The notes beneath the pieces were generated by a model. That model searched no databases and was not told where the DNA came from. It was given only the letters and a program-made list of their open reading frames with translations. From positions 1-20,104 of IMG/VR virus record IMGVR_UViG_3300031141_000058: a stretch of DNA of 20,104 nucleotides; one strand, 5' to 3'. Shown in pieces: positions 19,772 through 20,104 of the stretch. Positions within the stretch are counted from its first letter, which is position 1; every line of letters begins with the position of its first letter. The DNA is from a virus. The position numbers and the translations under genes were made by a program.

Positions 19772-19986
19772 GCGATCTTTTGAAAATGGGGGGTCTTTGG
19801 ACTAACAAGGACAAGAACGGCAAGGAATATTTAGCCGGAGATTTCACGAATGGCACGAAGATTTTGATTTACAAAAACTCTTTTAAGGAGAAAGAGAGTC
19901 AACCCGATTGGCATTTTTACCTCTCCGAAAAACAGAAGAAAGATGAACAGGCGAGGAAGCCTGAACCGTCTGACATTCCATTCTAA
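19768..19986 (+). CDS. 72-residue protein with SSB-like C-terminal tip
   Basis: The product begins MSDLLKMGGLWTNKDKNGKE and has a small beta-rich body (YLAGDFTNGTKILIYKNSFK and a DWHFYLSEK strand). It resembles small phage proteins of DUF736-like character that I recall from replication regions. A charged linker leads to the end EPSDIPF. The last four residues are the same as the DIPF tip by which bacterial SSB recruits partner proteins. It may bind single-stranded DNA or imitate the SSB tip; neither is shown. GAGGAG precedes the ATG, which overlaps the previous stop. Confidence 0.7.
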   Translation: MSDLLKMGGLWTNKDKNGKEYLAGDFTNGTKILIYKNSFKEKESQPDWHFYLSEKQKKDEQARKPEPSDIPF

Positions 19987-19995
19987 GCAAATTAT

Positions 19996-20104
19996 ATGAA
20001 GTGGTTGAAGCACGAAACGGATGCGATGGATTCTGAAAAACTAAAGATGCTGATACATGAATTTGGCTTTGAAGGATACGGATGGTTTTGGAGAATTATG
20101 GAAA
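19996..20104 (+). CDS. N-terminal part of a DUF4373/Lin1244-type replication protein (partial)
   Basis: The frame is open from ATG 19996 to the right edge (36 codons). It reads MKWLKHETDAMDSEKLKMLI and then HEFGFEGYGWFWRIME. This is the conserved N-terminus ('MKWFKHD-DA--D-K---L---YG--GYG-YW') of the Lin1244/Lin1753-like domain, a winged-helix element of phage and plasmid replication initiators. The rest lies outside the window. There are 9 bases between it and the previous stop, with a poor ribosome-binding site. Confidence 0.7.
   Translation, partial: MKWLKHETDAMDSEKLKMLIHEFGFEGYGWFWRIME

Overview
The window looks like part of the genome of a short-tailed (podovirus-type) bacteriophage, most like those known from marine metagenomes. 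The capsid/adaptor/nozzle/ejection-protein order has no tape measure, sheath or tail-tube genes. Several small proteins (the 106-aa 'AGIGYTYD' protein, the 88-aa protein ending GSWVKL, the GNAT-like protein) have the character of families I associate with marine podoviruses. No host gene, tRNA, rRNA, integrase or terminase is visible. Both window ends cut through genes. The host cannot be named from the sequence.

Layout, left to right. At 2-169 is the end of a DUF2292-like gene, followed by an intrinsic terminator (220-268). The virion block (295-16105) is all on the plus strand: scaffold, SU10/DUF5309-type major capsid protein, a small head protein, head-tail adaptor, a 30-aa W-T-E repeat peptide, three consecutive fibre/adhesin proteins (coiled-coil fibre, Mtd-N-domain fibre, glycine-rich adhesin), the 106-aa protein, a PAPS-dependent sulfotransferase, a cluster of four tiny membrane-type proteins (lipoprotein, single-TM peptide, two TM-plus-coiled-coil proteins), the nozzle/stabilisation-like protein, an 88-aa protein, a GNAT-fold-like protein and four large internal virion/ejection proteins.

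A control region follows (16102-17138). On the minus strand it holds a Cro/C1-type HTH repressor, a possible -1 frameshift extension of that repressor, and a 32-aa membrane peptide. A near-perfect 17-bp operator-like palindrome and a second 17-bp palindrome lie upstream of the repressor. A strong intrinsic terminator sits only 17 bases ahead of the next rightward gene.

The rightward early block (17139-20104) contains an HU/IHF-type protein, a protein with two Cys4 clusters, two small proteins, then a complete type I hammerhead ribozyme (core 18281-18356). After it come a Sak3-type single-strand annealing protein, a conserved recombination-neighbour protein, a small protein ending in the SSB-like tip DIPF, and the start of a DUF4373/Lin1244-type replication protein. 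The ribozyme would cut the early transcript between the HU/Zn-protein part and the recombination/replication part. With the terminator-led leaders of both rightward blocks, this suggests that much of the phage's control is exerted on RNA.

The most noteworthy items are the hammerhead ribozyme, the possible programmed frameshift in the repressor, the two terminators placed inside gene leaders, the phage sulfotransferase, and the SSB-tip mini-protein.
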